From Tubulanus polymorphus (lineage: Eukaryota > Nemertea > Palaeonemertea > Tubulaniformes > Tubulanidae): 64,000 nucleotides of DNA. Of the stretch, positions 36,201-49,700 are shown piece by piece; positions within the stretch are counted from its first letter, which is position 1, and each line of letters opens with the position of its first letter. Both the position numbers and the translations under genes were made by a program. The stretch is taken from contig NC_134025.1 in the NCBI RefSeq assembly GCF_964204645.1, positions 3,167,001-3,231,000 of the forward strand, written 5' to 3'. The notes below the pieces were generated by a model. That model ran no database searches. It had not been told where the DNA came from and was given only the letters and a program-made list of their open reading frames with translations.

Positions 36201-37389
36201 TAATTAAGGCCCCAAATTTAGTCACAAACACAATTCTATTACATCGAATTCAGATTTAACACTTACACAAATAAAAACCAAACACAGACTTAGAGATTCG
36301 TTATTCTCAGCGCGACAGTTCTGTCAAACCTGGTCAACCCTTCTAAATTACATGAAATATGGCGGATATATGAACTCGTAAACTCGACCCTCACTTACCG
36401 AGGTAAGTTTCTCACCCTGTGTACGGCCAAATGCGTAACAAAATAGCATGAAATATAGCTTTATTTGTGTATGATTAAATAATATATTTAATAGAACTGT
36501 AAGTAGCAGATCAGCATTAAATGAACAGTTTCTATTGTGAAAAAGGAATTGAAACTCGAACTCGATTCAGTTCCGAACTCGCTTAAAACTCGTACTCGAT
36601 TATTTCGCCCTTCTAAAACAACATGGCGACGCTACTAAAACGCTCGCCTGAAGTGTTCTACTCGTAATTCGGCTTGATATGTCAATTATCGCGTAGCCAG
36701 CGAATCCCAATCGACCGAAAACCTTAAGTTTAGCTTATTCTGCGTGTAAGTCGTGCATTAATTTCATTGAAAACATTCAACGTATCTAATTTTATCGCTG
36801 TTTAATTCGGACGGAAAATTGTTTTAGTTATTGAACCGGAAGTAAACAAACCCACATGGTTGACATATACGCTAAACGAGTTTTGACATGTTGGCTTGGT
36901 GCCTTGAACATCTATGACTAAGATATCTCGTTTAGATGAAAAAGGATTAATTAATCTCGGATATAGAAGTGTTAAATTGTTGTATTCAAGATGGGAGTTC
37001 AACATGTTTCTGAATCTGATGTCGAGGTAGCAAATAATGTGAAAACTTAAGAAAATGACAGAAGTTTGATCGAACTGATTAGTAATTATCAAGTTGAAAT
37101 TCCCTGTAGATTTGAACATATAGTAGCTATATTCATACTGGTATCAAAATACTGTATGTTAGATAAGGGTTAAGGTCAGTTTAGGCTCCATTAGATTTAC
37201 CCAACAAAGTAATTGAGTGAATATCTTTAGCAGTTTGTAGTGATTATATTATGGTTATAGCCATGGCCTGATTAAAAACCATCAGTTTGGATGGGAGTGA
37301 ATGCAGTTTTAATTGTCTCTTACCTAGAATAGTGGAAAGTTGACCTAGACTATATTTCTAGCCGTTATATATTGTTTCAGTCAGTTAAG
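33246..37389. other. Head-to-head interval between SNAP and ZNF106
   Basis: No coding exon was recognised. It should contain the untranslated first exons and promoters of both genes. A ttgtttcag acceptor at 37372-37380, just before the ZNF106 ATG, shows that ZNF106 has a 5' UTR intron here. It also holds MITE copy 35057-35276. Confidence 0.45.
35057..35276. mobile_element. MITE with ~30-bp terminal inverted repeats, copy 2 (inverted)
   Basis: Inverse of the element at 9094-9313, with the same gataccttgtttctccgc ends and internal cggccggg blocks. The copies are highly similar, so the family was active fairly recently. Confidence 0.85.
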
Positions 37390-40300
37390 ATGTCAAAGTT
37401 GAAAGATAATAACTGTGATCTTTGTGATATTTCATACGTAACTCGTGAAGTAAGTATTCAGCTTTGAAATCATCAACAGAGTTGCGTAACATTCTCTGCA
37501 TCAAGAGTTTAACTAAAAACATTGCTTGCTTCACAGGAGCTGACTGAACATTATTGGTCTTTGATGCACCATATCAAATTGGAACAACGCAAGAAGTAAG
37601 ATAGAAAATAGTTCGAATCCGTTTCGATTTCATAATTCACGAAAAACGTTCGATATATTTCATTCTTGTCGAATTATTTCAGGGATTCCGTGCACTACTG
37701 TACTATTTGTTACGCGTCTTGTGAAAATTTGACCGAATACAGCAAACATTTAAATGGCGACCAACATCGCAAGGCGTTATTAGAAGAGAGAAAAGCGAAA
37801 CTCAGAGAAAGGTAATTTTGATGATAGTAATTTGTATAGCTCAGTTTTCCATGTAAAACAAAAGTTTAAATGCGCTTCCTTGGATTAAAGGTTGAAATGA
37901 GTGCAGAACATTTAGGTTTTTATGAACGTTTTGAAATGAGTAAGTGACATATTGAACACAGTTTGCAGAGAGTCGATGCACTTATTCCAAAGTCTAAGAG
38001 CGATCCGCGAAAACCTCTCCCGCCTAAATTGACGTTTTCAATTTTGTATTTTCAAATCGTTTATTCTCGATTTAGATTTGGTTTGTATCCTTACTAAATG
38101 AAATGGTTATTTTGAATTATTCAGTGATGGAAGTAACAGCAACGTTCAAACCGATGATTTAGATCACGCCGGGACGGATGACCGATCGAGACCAAGATCG
38201 AGGACATCTAATAGCACCAATTCTGATTATGCGTATAGTAGAACAGGTTGGTTATGATATCTCTTTAGTAAGCTAATAGTAGATACACTCATCGGAGTCA
38301 TAGAAGAATAGAATAATGAAGATGAAATGTAGAATAGATAATCAGGGTGGCCACTGACCTAGAAAACCTGGAAAACTCGGGGAATAAAAAAAAATCAGAA
38401 GTTGACCGATTCCGCAAAAAAACCTGGAAAATTCAGGGAATTCGAATATATTGTTGACAACATGTTTCTTTATAGATAAGTGATTCATGAAAATTGTAAC
38501 TTTTGAAACTGAGAAATTCTTTGAAAAGTGCAGAACACACAAATATAAATGAGTCATAATTTTATGAAAATGTGTCAAGGATTTATCCAAAGCCTAACAC
38601 CTGTACTCTAAGAGGGGATGAACCCTAAAAAAACTGATAATGAGAATTTAGATAATGATGATCATTCTGATAATTTAGTCCGAACAATAATAATATTACT
38701 AATAATACAGAAATAATGATAATAATTATAATGAAAACATTTTGGACTCTCTCAAGACCCTCAGATGTGCTTTAAATCTTATTATCTGCTTACTAAATTT
38801 GATTCTAATTTTCAATTGTAAATCTGAAATTGCACAAATGAATATTTCTAGGTGGCTCGACGGAGCGTTCCCATCCTTACTCCGGAGGATCGTCGTATCG
38901 TAATCGTTCGTTCGAAAGTCAAAACCAGGCGGCGACCAACGACAAACATTATCATCATCATCACCACCACCGCTCCTATTCAAACCGATCGCAGAATTCG
39001 CAGATCGACGAAAATTATCAGCACCATCGTTCGTCGTCGCACCGGCCGCAGCAGAACAACCCGAAAAGAGGTTTCAATAATAAAAAACGAGGCAGAGGGA
39101 ACCGGAGAGAGGGAAATACGTGGCACAGATATAACAGGTGGACGTACCACACAACGGGTAGAGACGCACCTAACGATCTGTATGACGGTTATTACAAAGA
39201 TTGTAATAAGCAGAGACAGTATTGGAATAATGATGATTATCCGATAGATGGCGAGTCGTTTACTAGCGATACGACCGAATTTATACACGGATTTGATAAT
39301 CATTCGGTCGGAGATGAGGTCATACCGCAGCATCGCGATCACTCGCGGTCGAAATCTCAAGAAATGATGGTAGATTCGGTCGCCGTTTGTCAACCGGAAA
39401 CGCAGCAAAGTGTTCCTCGCAGTAGATCGCGATCGCCGTTGAAAATGAAAATACCGAGTCTGTTAGACGCGCCGGTGAAATTGGCCAGCGGTTACGCGTC
39501 GGTGAAATGGCCGATCGGTTACGACGTTTCGACTACCGAGATCGACGAGACGCCGCGCGAGGACTGCGGAAAAACGTTGTTGGACAAAGCTGAGAATTTG
39601 TGTAAAACGTTGAGAGAAAAACGCGAACAAGCGAAGGCCGATCGGGAGAAACGCGAAAAACAGGACGAAAAACGACAGCAACACGACGAATTAGACAAGA
39701 AAATTCAAGATTATTCCGACGTTTGTCAGTCGAAGATCAAGGGTATTTTGAACGAGACGATGGACACGACGGATTTAGGAAGCGTGACGACTTTAAACGA
39801 GACGACGTCGATACGTTTACCGACGTCGAAAGAGAATTTAACATCGCTCAATCAGAGCACGGCGACCGAAACATCGAGCGTTTCGTCTCCGTCGACATCG
39901 ACGACCGTCGGTAAAACGTCGACGAGGAAACATCCGGTAAAAAGCGTCGATTCGGCGAAGGTTAATTTCGTCAAACAAAACGCTGAACCGATGAATAAGA
40001 CGCAACTGATGAAGATGATCAACGCGCCGAGGAGTTTGAAAGAACGGCGACATTTGGAGAAGATTTTAGTCAATCGGCCGAAGAAATCGTCGCGACCGAA
40101 ACTGAATCTACAGCCGCAAGTAGAAGACTGTCAACCGGTAGAGAATGTGGATGTTGAAGAATTGCCCGACGAACTGCGTTTGAAGGTGTGTAGAAAACTT
40201 TGTAGAATATGATAAGTGCAGTAGCTTAATTCGTCACTTATGTCATCACTATTGTTCAGTCATAATTCGTATTTTCATGATTCAATTCATTAAGTGTAAG

Positions 40301-43300
40301 TCGTCTTTGGGATCAATCTGATCGTCACAACTACAATGACTTCTGCGAGTTTGACTGTTTATTTTCGTTTAACTCGCGCGTTATTTTGTGTCTATCGTGT
40401 TAAGGTTGAAAAGCTGTGCGATGTTGAACCGTTGGATTGCGACAGCGATACTCTTCTAGCTCAGTGTTCAGATCTGATCGATTCCAACAGATACGGCGGA
40501 TCTGCTTTATCCGAGAGTCAGTCAAAACGTCGTCATTCTCTGACATCACCTCCGGTATGAATCGATCATTACTAGCAGAGCTACATTTTATCTTTTTCAC
40601 TGTTTAGTTTACAGATTTATGTTTTTTTATTTAAGGTTTCTAGCTTTTCGATGGACACTTTGAATAAAAAGAAAAGAACAGGCGAGTACATGTAGTGGTT
40701 TGTGATACTTTCCTTCCCTGTTGCTGAATATAAAGTAAAGATTTTTTTTTTGTTATTTGTTTCTAGGTTCGTCATCTCGAATGGATATTTCAATGGAAAT
40801 ATCACGCTCTCCATCTACGCCTAGTACAGTGGTTGACACGGGTTGTGGTGAATCTGTTATTTCTGTGAAACAAGAGCCAGTCTGGGTGCCTGAATACTCC
40901 GTTATTCATTCTACAATTCCGCCAAAAATGCCAGAAACAATTCTACCAGCGGATGTATCTTCGAACGTCATAAATCAACAGCCACCTGTAACCTGTGCTT
41001 CTGTCAATGAGAATCCTGATACCGTTCAAAATTCTCCGATACCTCAAATGCCGCAGATCGCTTCGAATATAATGGCTAATCATCCAACATTCTCTGAGCT
41101 GTCCGTGCTCAACAAGGCAACGTCAGTGTTAACCATGTCTGGCAATAATAGAGGTAAATATCTGTGAATTGCCTGACAATAACTCGATACGATATGGTTC
41201 ACGCGCGACAGCTTTTTGTGAATCAACAAACTTCAATGAAAAACCGGTTTTACTCAATTGTTTACAAACTCCTATCATATAAAAGACAAATTTCATTCAT
41301 CTGACTTTTGAAAAGTCTTTATCTGATGATTTAAGGTTTAAAGTAAATTTATTTAAGTCATAAAAATTCCTGACAATACCTTAAAATACTCGAGTGTTTT
41401 GCAGGTTTATGTTCTTTATTCCACTCGGTTAAGAATGGATATTGATGTCCTGTATTGTCATGTTTTAACATGTTTGTACAAGTAGAATATCTCTTCATGT
41501 TGTCATCGAGATGGTTTTGTGTTTTGTGAAATGTGATGTTTCGGAAATTTCAGGAAATCTAGATTTACAGCACATAGATCCACCGACAGCGATGAACACC
41601 TCTCAGGATTCCAATCAGTCGATGAGTCAGGTTTTACAGATTACGTTACGAGAGGAACAGATTCGCAACAATCTAAATGTTATTCATTCTCACGTCGATC
41701 GCTGTAAAACATTACTACGCGAAACACAGAAAGAAATTGAATACTTCACTAATCTTCATGAATTTGTAAGTTTAGTTTTACTGTCGAACCTTGTTACAAT
41801 GAACAAAATGTTCTTTATAATGGACAGTTTGTTAGGTATCATATCATTACTTACCATCAAAGCTTTTAAGGCCTATATACAGACAGCCTCTTAGTTTAGA
41901 TACTTAGTCACGTCCTTTGTGATGTAGGTACGTACCTCTCTTAAATTGTCCTTTATGCAGGTGCTGCCATAAGATAAGTCCAGTTTCTATCAAATAAGTC
42001 TCATATCCAGAGTGAAATTATTGAAATTTTTCCTTTGAAGAAACTCTTGGTCTGAAATATCGGATAAAATGTTATGTCTAAGGTAACTTCCATTTCTATA
42101 CACAATATAATCGTTGCTATATTGAGAATTTTTTCCTCATAGTTGATAAAAGAAGAGGTCAATCTTAGACAACAGAGGCTCAATATCTTAAAAGGTTTGT
42201 CCGCATTCGAATTTAGAAGGTTCAAATAAAGAAATTAGCAGATTATATTTTTAAAATATTCATTTATTTTGCAGGAGCTGTAGGAAATGCGAGTACCTCG
42301 AGTATTCAAACGCCGATATTAATCTCATCACCTCAGACCAACCGAGCTATACATGATGATTCTATAACTAGTCAGTCTGCTAATGATAATACACTGCCTT
42401 CAGCTGAATCTAATAATAATAATAAAAACGTCACGATGGAATATGTCGGTACATTACAATCACAAGTGGCGGCTGAAAAACTACTTCACGAACTGTCTAG
42501 TAATTCTCAGGAAATGAAGAGTAGCACTCCTCAGCCGGGTGTGTTCGCGGTTCCCGAACCGGTTCTCTCAGATATAAACACCGATACCGAGCTGAATCGA
42601 GATTCCACTTATCTTAAACCAAAAAAGAAGCAAACGAGCGTCCGATCGAAATCGACGGATTCTTCGATGACCGATGAGTCGAGCGCGTCGACTTCGTCGT
42701 CGACTATTACCAAGAAGAAGCAATCGAAAAAGAAATCCGATAAGAAGAAACTCGAAAAGAATATGAAGTTGCAGAAGAAGAAAAAGAGTAAAAAGGCAGC
42801 GAAAATGAATAATGATGACGATAATGTTGATATAAGTTTTCTCTACCAATCCAGTTCAGCTACGGATACCGATAGCACCGTTCAAGAAAAAGCTGATTCC
42901 GAAAAACGAGCCGATTATTCGTCGGATATTTCACGCGGCGGTGAATCGAGGAGTAACGCAGACATTCCTCCCGATATGGCATTAGAGATATTATCTGATA
43001 AGCGCTCGCATAAAGAAAAATTCAAGGCTATTCTATTAGACAGTGTAGATACTACTATGCAGGTAACTGTTCAATTCAGTTAAGATTAATCTGACGTATG
43101 ATATTCGAAATAGATTTTGATAAGTTCGTTTTGAATAACTGAAAATTGATAGAAGTCTGGACCCGGTTCCACAGTTGTGAGTTAAGATTTGACGCTGACT
43201 CTAATGAACTCATTAAAAAATGAACTAATTTATAACTCATTAACACTAACTCACAACAGTGGAACTGAATCCAGATTTTATTCGTTAAATTTTCCTACTG

Positions 43301-46300
43301 CTGGTTTTTTATAAGCGTGTATAATCGAGGCATCGTGCGGGACCAGGAATTTCAATATGTCGATGTGAATCATGAAAATTAGAAATAAAACTTCTAGTTT
43401 CGTTCTCTTTCAGATATCGAACACGTGGGAAGACCCGGATTGTATATTCTTGGATAAGATCAGTCCGTATCAGATGGAAACAGACACTTCAGCTTTAAAC
43501 ACGCCGACATCAGTCATGTCATCGCAGCTCTCGTCCGTCGGTAATTCAAGCCGATACCCGGTAGTCGTGTTGAACCGTATCGACGAGGCCAGTAAACAAG
43601 AGAAAATAGCTCAGTTCAAAGACGACCTGCTCCAAATACCCGATTCTTCCCCGAATACGACGAAAAAGAAGCGCACGAAAAAGAAAAAGAAAATTCAAAC
43701 AGATTCTAATATGGGCTCGACGTCGAGTTTGGCCGATTCGAGCACCGAGTCATTCAACGATATTTCGCGTCATGATAGCAGAAATGCGGGGAATTTGAAA
43801 GTATCGCGGGACTTACTGGTGGAAGCTGGCGTGATTTTCACGAATTCCGACGCCGAACAGATGTTATCTGATTCGACGGTGATTAAATCCGAAGATGATG
43901 ATCACAGTATTGTGTCGTCGTCTAACTTAACTGAAAAAAATAGGTAAGTGTCTGGTCTGTATTCAGCTTTCTTCAAGCTGAGTTTCTGCAACATTTTTGT
44001 TAACCATTGATGAAACACTGTCCGTGTTGCAACAATAAGAATGAAAAATAGAGACTGAGATGTTTCCTCGATGTTGGTTTATTTCAATATTTCAACTATA
44101 TCCAAACAATCATTCTCGGGAAGATACTCGGTATTTGTAAAGATGACTATTAAGATATATAGTCGAAAAGTTGAAATGAACTACCAGCTCGAGGAAATAT
44201 TTCATTCACTATTTTCATTTTTTTTGTGGGATTTCATTTTAACGTATGTTTTATTGTTTATGATGTAGTTTACAGCTTGATTTGTCAACTCCTAAATCTG
44301 CTACAAAAGTCATCCGTAGTGTAAAGGAATCTTATAGTTCACTTGCGACACCTGGAGAATTTCTCGGTCATTCGATGCCGATATTCTGCATGCAGGTGTC
44401 CGGAGGTTTTCTTTATTCATGTTCTCAGGACGCATCCATTAGAAAATATGATCTGAAGGTAATATAAACTCTTAACAGGATTTTAAATTTTATTACAAAT
44501 TCAGGGGCTGCTTGTACTACTAATACGTGAAACAATCTTCTTTTTAGACTCATGCATGTGTTCTCAAATTTTCCGGCCATACAAAAGCTGTGCATTGCTT
44601 ATCCGTCACTAGTAGTCCAGAGGACCTGCTTTTCACGGGAGGATTCGACAATATGCTCATCATTCATAGTTCAAAGGTTGGACATTGCTCATTTAGAAAT
44701 ATTGTCTTTGAAAATGAACTTCTACGCTGCAGTAAGTGTAAATCCAACTGAACCTCTTTATTTCAGACCGCAACGATTCTAGATAAGTTTGAAATGGACT
44801 CGAAGCTACACTGCATGCACAGTGCTTGGGGTAAATTATACATAGGCCTCGAAGATGGCTGCGTTCATTGCTTCGATTTCAAGGTAAGAAGGAAAACGTA
44901 GACACTGAAATTTTCAGCCGTGATTACACAAGCGTTTTTGACCCACGCTAAATTTAGCCTTGCCAGATAAGGCCACTGATGCCAAGTTGGTCCATGCATT
45001 CGTGGTATGTTCAAAAACGTCATCTGAAATTTGATATTTTCTCCTTTAAAACTCATCGAAAATCAAACTCCTTATATCCAGGAATGAACAATCTGTTAGG
45101 ACCATAGACTCTAATCATCTCCATGTAATCAACCTCGAAGTGATAATTGATTTTTGTTTATTCGCATTTCAGAGTAATTCAGTAATTGATACATTCAGAT
45201 GTTCGGATCGTCCAATCAGCGCGATCACGTCGACGCGAGAAGGAATACGCAGACTATTATTGGTCGGCTCATACGATACTCTTATTACTGTACGCGACGC
45301 GAACTCGTGGTTATTACTGCGCACAATCGAAGCACACGACAAAACACCACTCAGTATTCGGGTAATTCATCATCTTCAGGGTGGCCACTGACCTGGAAAC
45401 CTGTAATATTAAGGGAATCTTGAAAATCTTGAAATAAAATCAGGGAAAACTCGGGGAATTCGAATATTGTTGCAAAAAAAGAACCTGGAAAACTAAGGGA
45501 TTTTGTCTATGGTATTGACCACACGTTTCTTTATCAATTCTCCTGCCATTACGCTCATATTATTCGGGGAAAACTGGGTAATTTGTAAATGCAGTAAAGT
45601 GGCCACGCAAATGATGTTGTTAAATATTAATTCTATTCATTCGATTAAATGGTAAATGATGATTTCAGGTTCACGGTTCTCAGATATTCAGCACCTCAAA
45701 CGATTACACCGTAAAGGTTCATGATCTTTATGTAAGTAGAATCGGATGACATCGAATTTCTGGTTTCAAAATGACACACACTCGAGTTTTAGATTATTAT
45801 TATAATGATAATTATTATAACAATATACACACGTTCATTACTTACAGACTGCTGGTCATGTATATACATTCCCTAAATTTCCCGGAGCTATGACATCATT
45901 AGCTGTACATAAAGATGTTATTCTAGCGGCTGGTTTTGATGGATTGATTAGGTGCTACGATATAAAGGTGAATTATCTCAATCATCCTCGGTGAATTTCT
46001 CAAGTTCGTAACGATATTCTTATGACATAATTATACACTCTTTCCAGACGTTTCAATTACTCGCGTTGTATTATGGAGCGGGGAAGACACTCATATTAGA
46101 TATGCTTGTCTATAATAATATGGTTAGTCATCAAAGCCAATTTTAATTCGACAATTTATTGAAATGTGACATTGTACAAAACTTTCATTGAAACATGATG
46201 GTTTGTTTGTAGATATTCACGGCTAACAGACATGGCGTCATCGAAGCTATCAGTTTCAATCCTAAAGTTGTATTTCCGTGTAACGTAAGTATTTTTGAAT

Positions 46301-46746
46301 TATTCAGTGATTATCTATAGCAGGGGTTTGAGTGATACGAATAGAAATTTGATGAATATGCGAAAAATCCTGGTATTTTGTCATTTGAAAAAATGTGAAA
46401 AATTGTAAGGATGGGAAAAATGAAAATCACGTTTATCAATTTGACCCGTGCTATAGTGAATTAGAACGATCATCAGCGTAATACACAATATTGACTGATT
46501 TTCTGAAATTTTCATGATTTACGATATTTCCAGGTGATCGGTTGCAAGTTGAAATTCGGTTTGACCTGCGATCTGTTATACCACGTTACAGAAGCTCATC
46601 TGCCCGCGACCTCCACCTCAACCGGTGTCAAGTGTCCGTGGAATGGTTGTTATTTGATGTTGATATTGGGTTCTAACGCCAGAGAACATATCGCTCATCA
46701 CATCGAAGATCTCGATGATGATTCGCTTTCAAATTTATCATCATGA
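37390..46746 (+). CDS. ZNF106: Zinc finger protein 106 (C2H2 fingers plus WD40 propeller)
   Basis: 21 coding exons: 37390-37449, 37537-37595, 37683-37811, 38125-38246, 38852-40185, 40405-40554, 40636-40681, 40767-41153, 41554-41765, 42143-42194, 42275-43062, 43414-43943, 44269-44458, 44548-44676, 44767-44883, 45173-45361, 45669-45731, 45848-45967, 46048-46122, 46213-46284, 46534-46746. The sum is 5037 nt, or 1678 residues; human ZNF106 has about 1880. N-terminal fingers: CDLCDISYVTREELTEHYW and CTICYASCENLTEYSKHL. A long disordered middle contains a His run, Arg/Ser stretches and MKMINAPRSLKERRHLEKIL. A coiled coil QITLREEQIRNNLNVIHSHV is followed by poly-Lys segments and a TWED block. The C-terminal WD40 propeller starts EFLGHSMPIFCMQVSGGFLY, then two Cys/His fingers (CKLKFGLTCDLLYH, CPWNGCYLML). 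The family is nuclear, RNA-binding and linked to splicing and neuromuscular integrity. The intron after 40681 begins GC. Confidence 0.95.
38344..38480. repeat. Dispersed repeat (ggtggccactgacct family), copy 1
   Basis: Begins cagggtggccactgacct and contains cctggaaaa and gggaattcgaatat. The same order occurs at 45376-45610. Both lie in ZNF106 introns. Confidence 0.6.
40636..40681 (+). CDS. ZNF106: ZNF106 46-nt exon with a GC donor
   Basis: VSSFSMDTLNKKKRTG, acceptor ttaag, donor gcgagt. Needed to restore phase between the exon ending SLTSPP and the exon starting SSSRMDIS. Without it the next exon is read in a stopped frame. Confidence 0.8.
43157..43274. mobile_element. Foldback element in a ZNF106 intron
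   Basis: ctggacccggttccacagtt and gttaa at the left are mirrored by taactcacaacagtggaact...ccag at the right, about 118 bases in all. Confidence 0.65.
45376..45610. repeat. Dispersed repeat (ggtggccactgacct family), copy 2
   Basis: Diverged copy of 38344-38480 starting cagggtggccactgacct. It lies directly after the exon that ends at 45361. Confidence 0.6.
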
Positions 46747-49700
46747 ACAGATTTTATTCAACGAACAGTTATGGGGGTTTTTGATATTTTCTAGGTAGTT
46801 TAATGTAGTATTAAATTGATGTTTAATAATAGTATTATTTTCAATAGATTTGAACGCTTTGTTTTCTTGGATTTTCTTTCTGAATGAAATTTTAACACAA
46901 AACTGTATTTGCTCATTAATCATGGTTTGAATTTATGATGAAACTGAAAATGATTCAAATAATGCGTCTGATAACGATAAAATCGAAGGTTCTGACGACA
47001 TATACTGTTATATACATGTATTTAAAAACAATTATTTTCGTTTTGGTGAAGTGAATGACTTTTAATGAAATGCGAAACCTAAATGATACCGGAACTGGGA
47101 TTATTCCATTGATATGTCACCCATTTATAACACAGCATAAAGGTTTATAAAAATGTGCTTGTGGTATTTGTTGAAGGGCTATGTATTTCGTATATGGAGA
47201 TGATTGATCTTGTTCACGGTGTATAGTGTTATTTTCTGATGGAGCGTTGAAGTTCATATAATAATAGTATCTTACGTGTGAATAGTTAAAACGAGGTCAC
47301 ATTAGTACATGATAGTTCAATAGTTTTCATAGTAGTCTTAATTTATAAAAGTCCTAGTGACATTCCGACTTCATTCGAAATGCTGACAAATGTTATGTAT
47401 ATTGTAATCCGCATGAGATGAATTTCCTACTAATTCGTTTTGTCGCTAATATCTAATTTTATGAAGGTGACTGGGTTTAACAGCTGGACACACTCCCATA
47501 GATCTATCTGATTTATCTTTTCAGTCATAGACTCAAATTGGCGGTAAGTTCATTTCCAAATGTTAACTCGGATCTGTAGAACTGGTTCCTGATCGACTAA
47601 AATCTAACTGGTTGTGTTAAGCTATAGTAACAACGATATCTGTATAAAGAATTCATGTGAATGAAACTAGGGGTGAATATGTGTGTCGGTACGAATAATA
47701 CAATGTATATGAATTTATTTTTTTACCCATCTATGTATTCTATACAGACAGCTTGTAATAAATCATTTTTGTACAGTAATTCATTTTGTTTTTTTGTTGT
47801 TTGCTGTTGTTTCTTCGAGACGAGAAATTCTCTATTAATGGACTCTATATGATGATACCGATTGTCACGATGCCCAAGTATCCCCGGATTATAAGATAAA
47901 ATCCCACTATTTACAGATTAAAAGAATTTAAAAACAAGAATTTATTTATTAAATCTAAAATATTTAAAAGACACGACGTTTCGATCTCACCCTAGAGATC
48001 ATCGTCAGGTGTGATTATCGTTCTATCCCCGGATTGTTATGGCTCTTCGCTGATAGTTTATACAACATTTAATTATTATAATGTTCTAAACTGCAATAAG
48101 TGATGGGTTATTATCCTCAACGAGAATAGATCATTGACCACACCCTGATATCGGTGATAATCGTGCGTTTACGTAATATCGAAAGAGATTACGAACGCAT
48201 CATTTTTCCATTTTATTGAGAAATACTTTTAAGCCATCATTCATAGAATACGCCTTCGCTAGAATCTAGCGAAAATTATCCCTTTTGGTTCATTGGTCGT
48301 AGAGCTGTACTGTCGTTATGGGCCGTGTACACAGAGCCGCATAGATATATAGACAAGTGAGAGTAAACCGACACAGCTGTTTTCATGCGTTGTGTTTCGC
48401 AGTACTATCCTCGAGTATCGTCGTCAAGGTGTTAATCTCTTTCTAAACAGGAAGATCGAAATATTCAATTCACTGAACCAACTGTGCGCTATACCTTCAG
48501 TCAGTGAATAAGATGCATATTTCTACTGGGTAGTTGTTTTTATACCCTTTTACAGGTGAGTTGAGTCGATGAATTCTTGAGAAGATTTTTCAGATCGTTC
48601 AAAATGAAAGATGTATATGTTGTTTGTGTTGTGAATTAACTCATGTACACCGTGATTAATAACACTTTAAGGCGCGTGATATCCCGTCCATTTATTCAAT
48701 ACTCGAGTACGGTTTATAAAACTGTAACGCATATTTCCACGTACATGCGTTAATACGAATCTTACGGGCTTAATTAAAATTGTCGTATTAAACGGGTTTC
48801 GTATTTTCTAAATCTGAATTGATATGAATATGTTAGCTGGGACATGCTGGAAATCATCATTTGTTATAAATCGGTTTCGTCTTTTACAGAATCGTATAAC
48901 CGTTATAAATCGGTTTCGTCTTTTTCAGAATCGTATAACCGTTATAAATCGGTTTCGTCTTTTACAGAATCGTATAACCGTTATAAATCGGTTTCGTCTT
49001 CTACAGAATCGTATAACCAAGGTTCAGACTGTAGTACATATATATATATTACGATACCATAATTATTCTCTTTTAAATGAAAAAAAACGATTCGCGTGGT
49101 GTTAATATTTGCTTTAAAACGCTGCGACAGAAAAGAGTCATAGTTGAAAAAATAATGATTGACCTGAATTTAACTGCCATATTATCAGTTCATTTATTAT
49201 TCAACAAATATCGAGCATTTCCTTCCCGGTTCCAATTAATATTTCAAGGACCTTGAATTGAAGTGTCCAATACACACGAGACAGTTTTAACCAATATGAA
49301 TAGATCTAGGTACCTAATAATTTCATGTTAGAAATGAAAGTAAGAATTTGAAAATAATTTAGAAAATTTGTCTTTTAGAAAGATATACACTTAGCATTGT
49401 ATCAGTTTGTAATAAACAGGAATAGCGCCTGATACAAGTCGAACTATATTGAAATATGAGAACTGATGGCCAGCACGATTTTGATTCCTGTGCGTGAAAG
49501 TTTGATGAACATTCCTCTCTGGATTAAAGAACATTGAACTTTTCTAATTTACGACGATAGAATTTAAAATTTAGCCCAAAATTAAAAACGTGTATCTGTT
49601 TACAGCGGTTTTTGAACCAGGTTCTCGAACTCAGGCTATCTATTTTGCTAATTGTAAGCCTACTCTTGACTGTTAGAAGGTCAAATACACAATTTGAAAA

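Noticed and set aside
36802-37119. 105-codon minus-strand open frame upstream of ZNF106
   Set aside because: No recognisable motif; it lies in the promoter interval and has the composition of random AT-rich DNA.
38852-39408. Overlapping frames on both strands in the ZNF106 large exon (Arg/Ile-rich)
   Set aside because: They are shadows of the real frame, which continues in phase from 38852 to 40185 and matches ZNF106.
39463-40073. Minus-strand open frames inside ZNF106
   Set aside because: Antisense shadows caused by the codon bias of the large exon; no family resemblance.
47661-47852. 63-codon Phe/Cys-rich open frame
   Set aside because: Low-complexity translation of T-rich intergenic DNA without start context or neighbours that would explain it.
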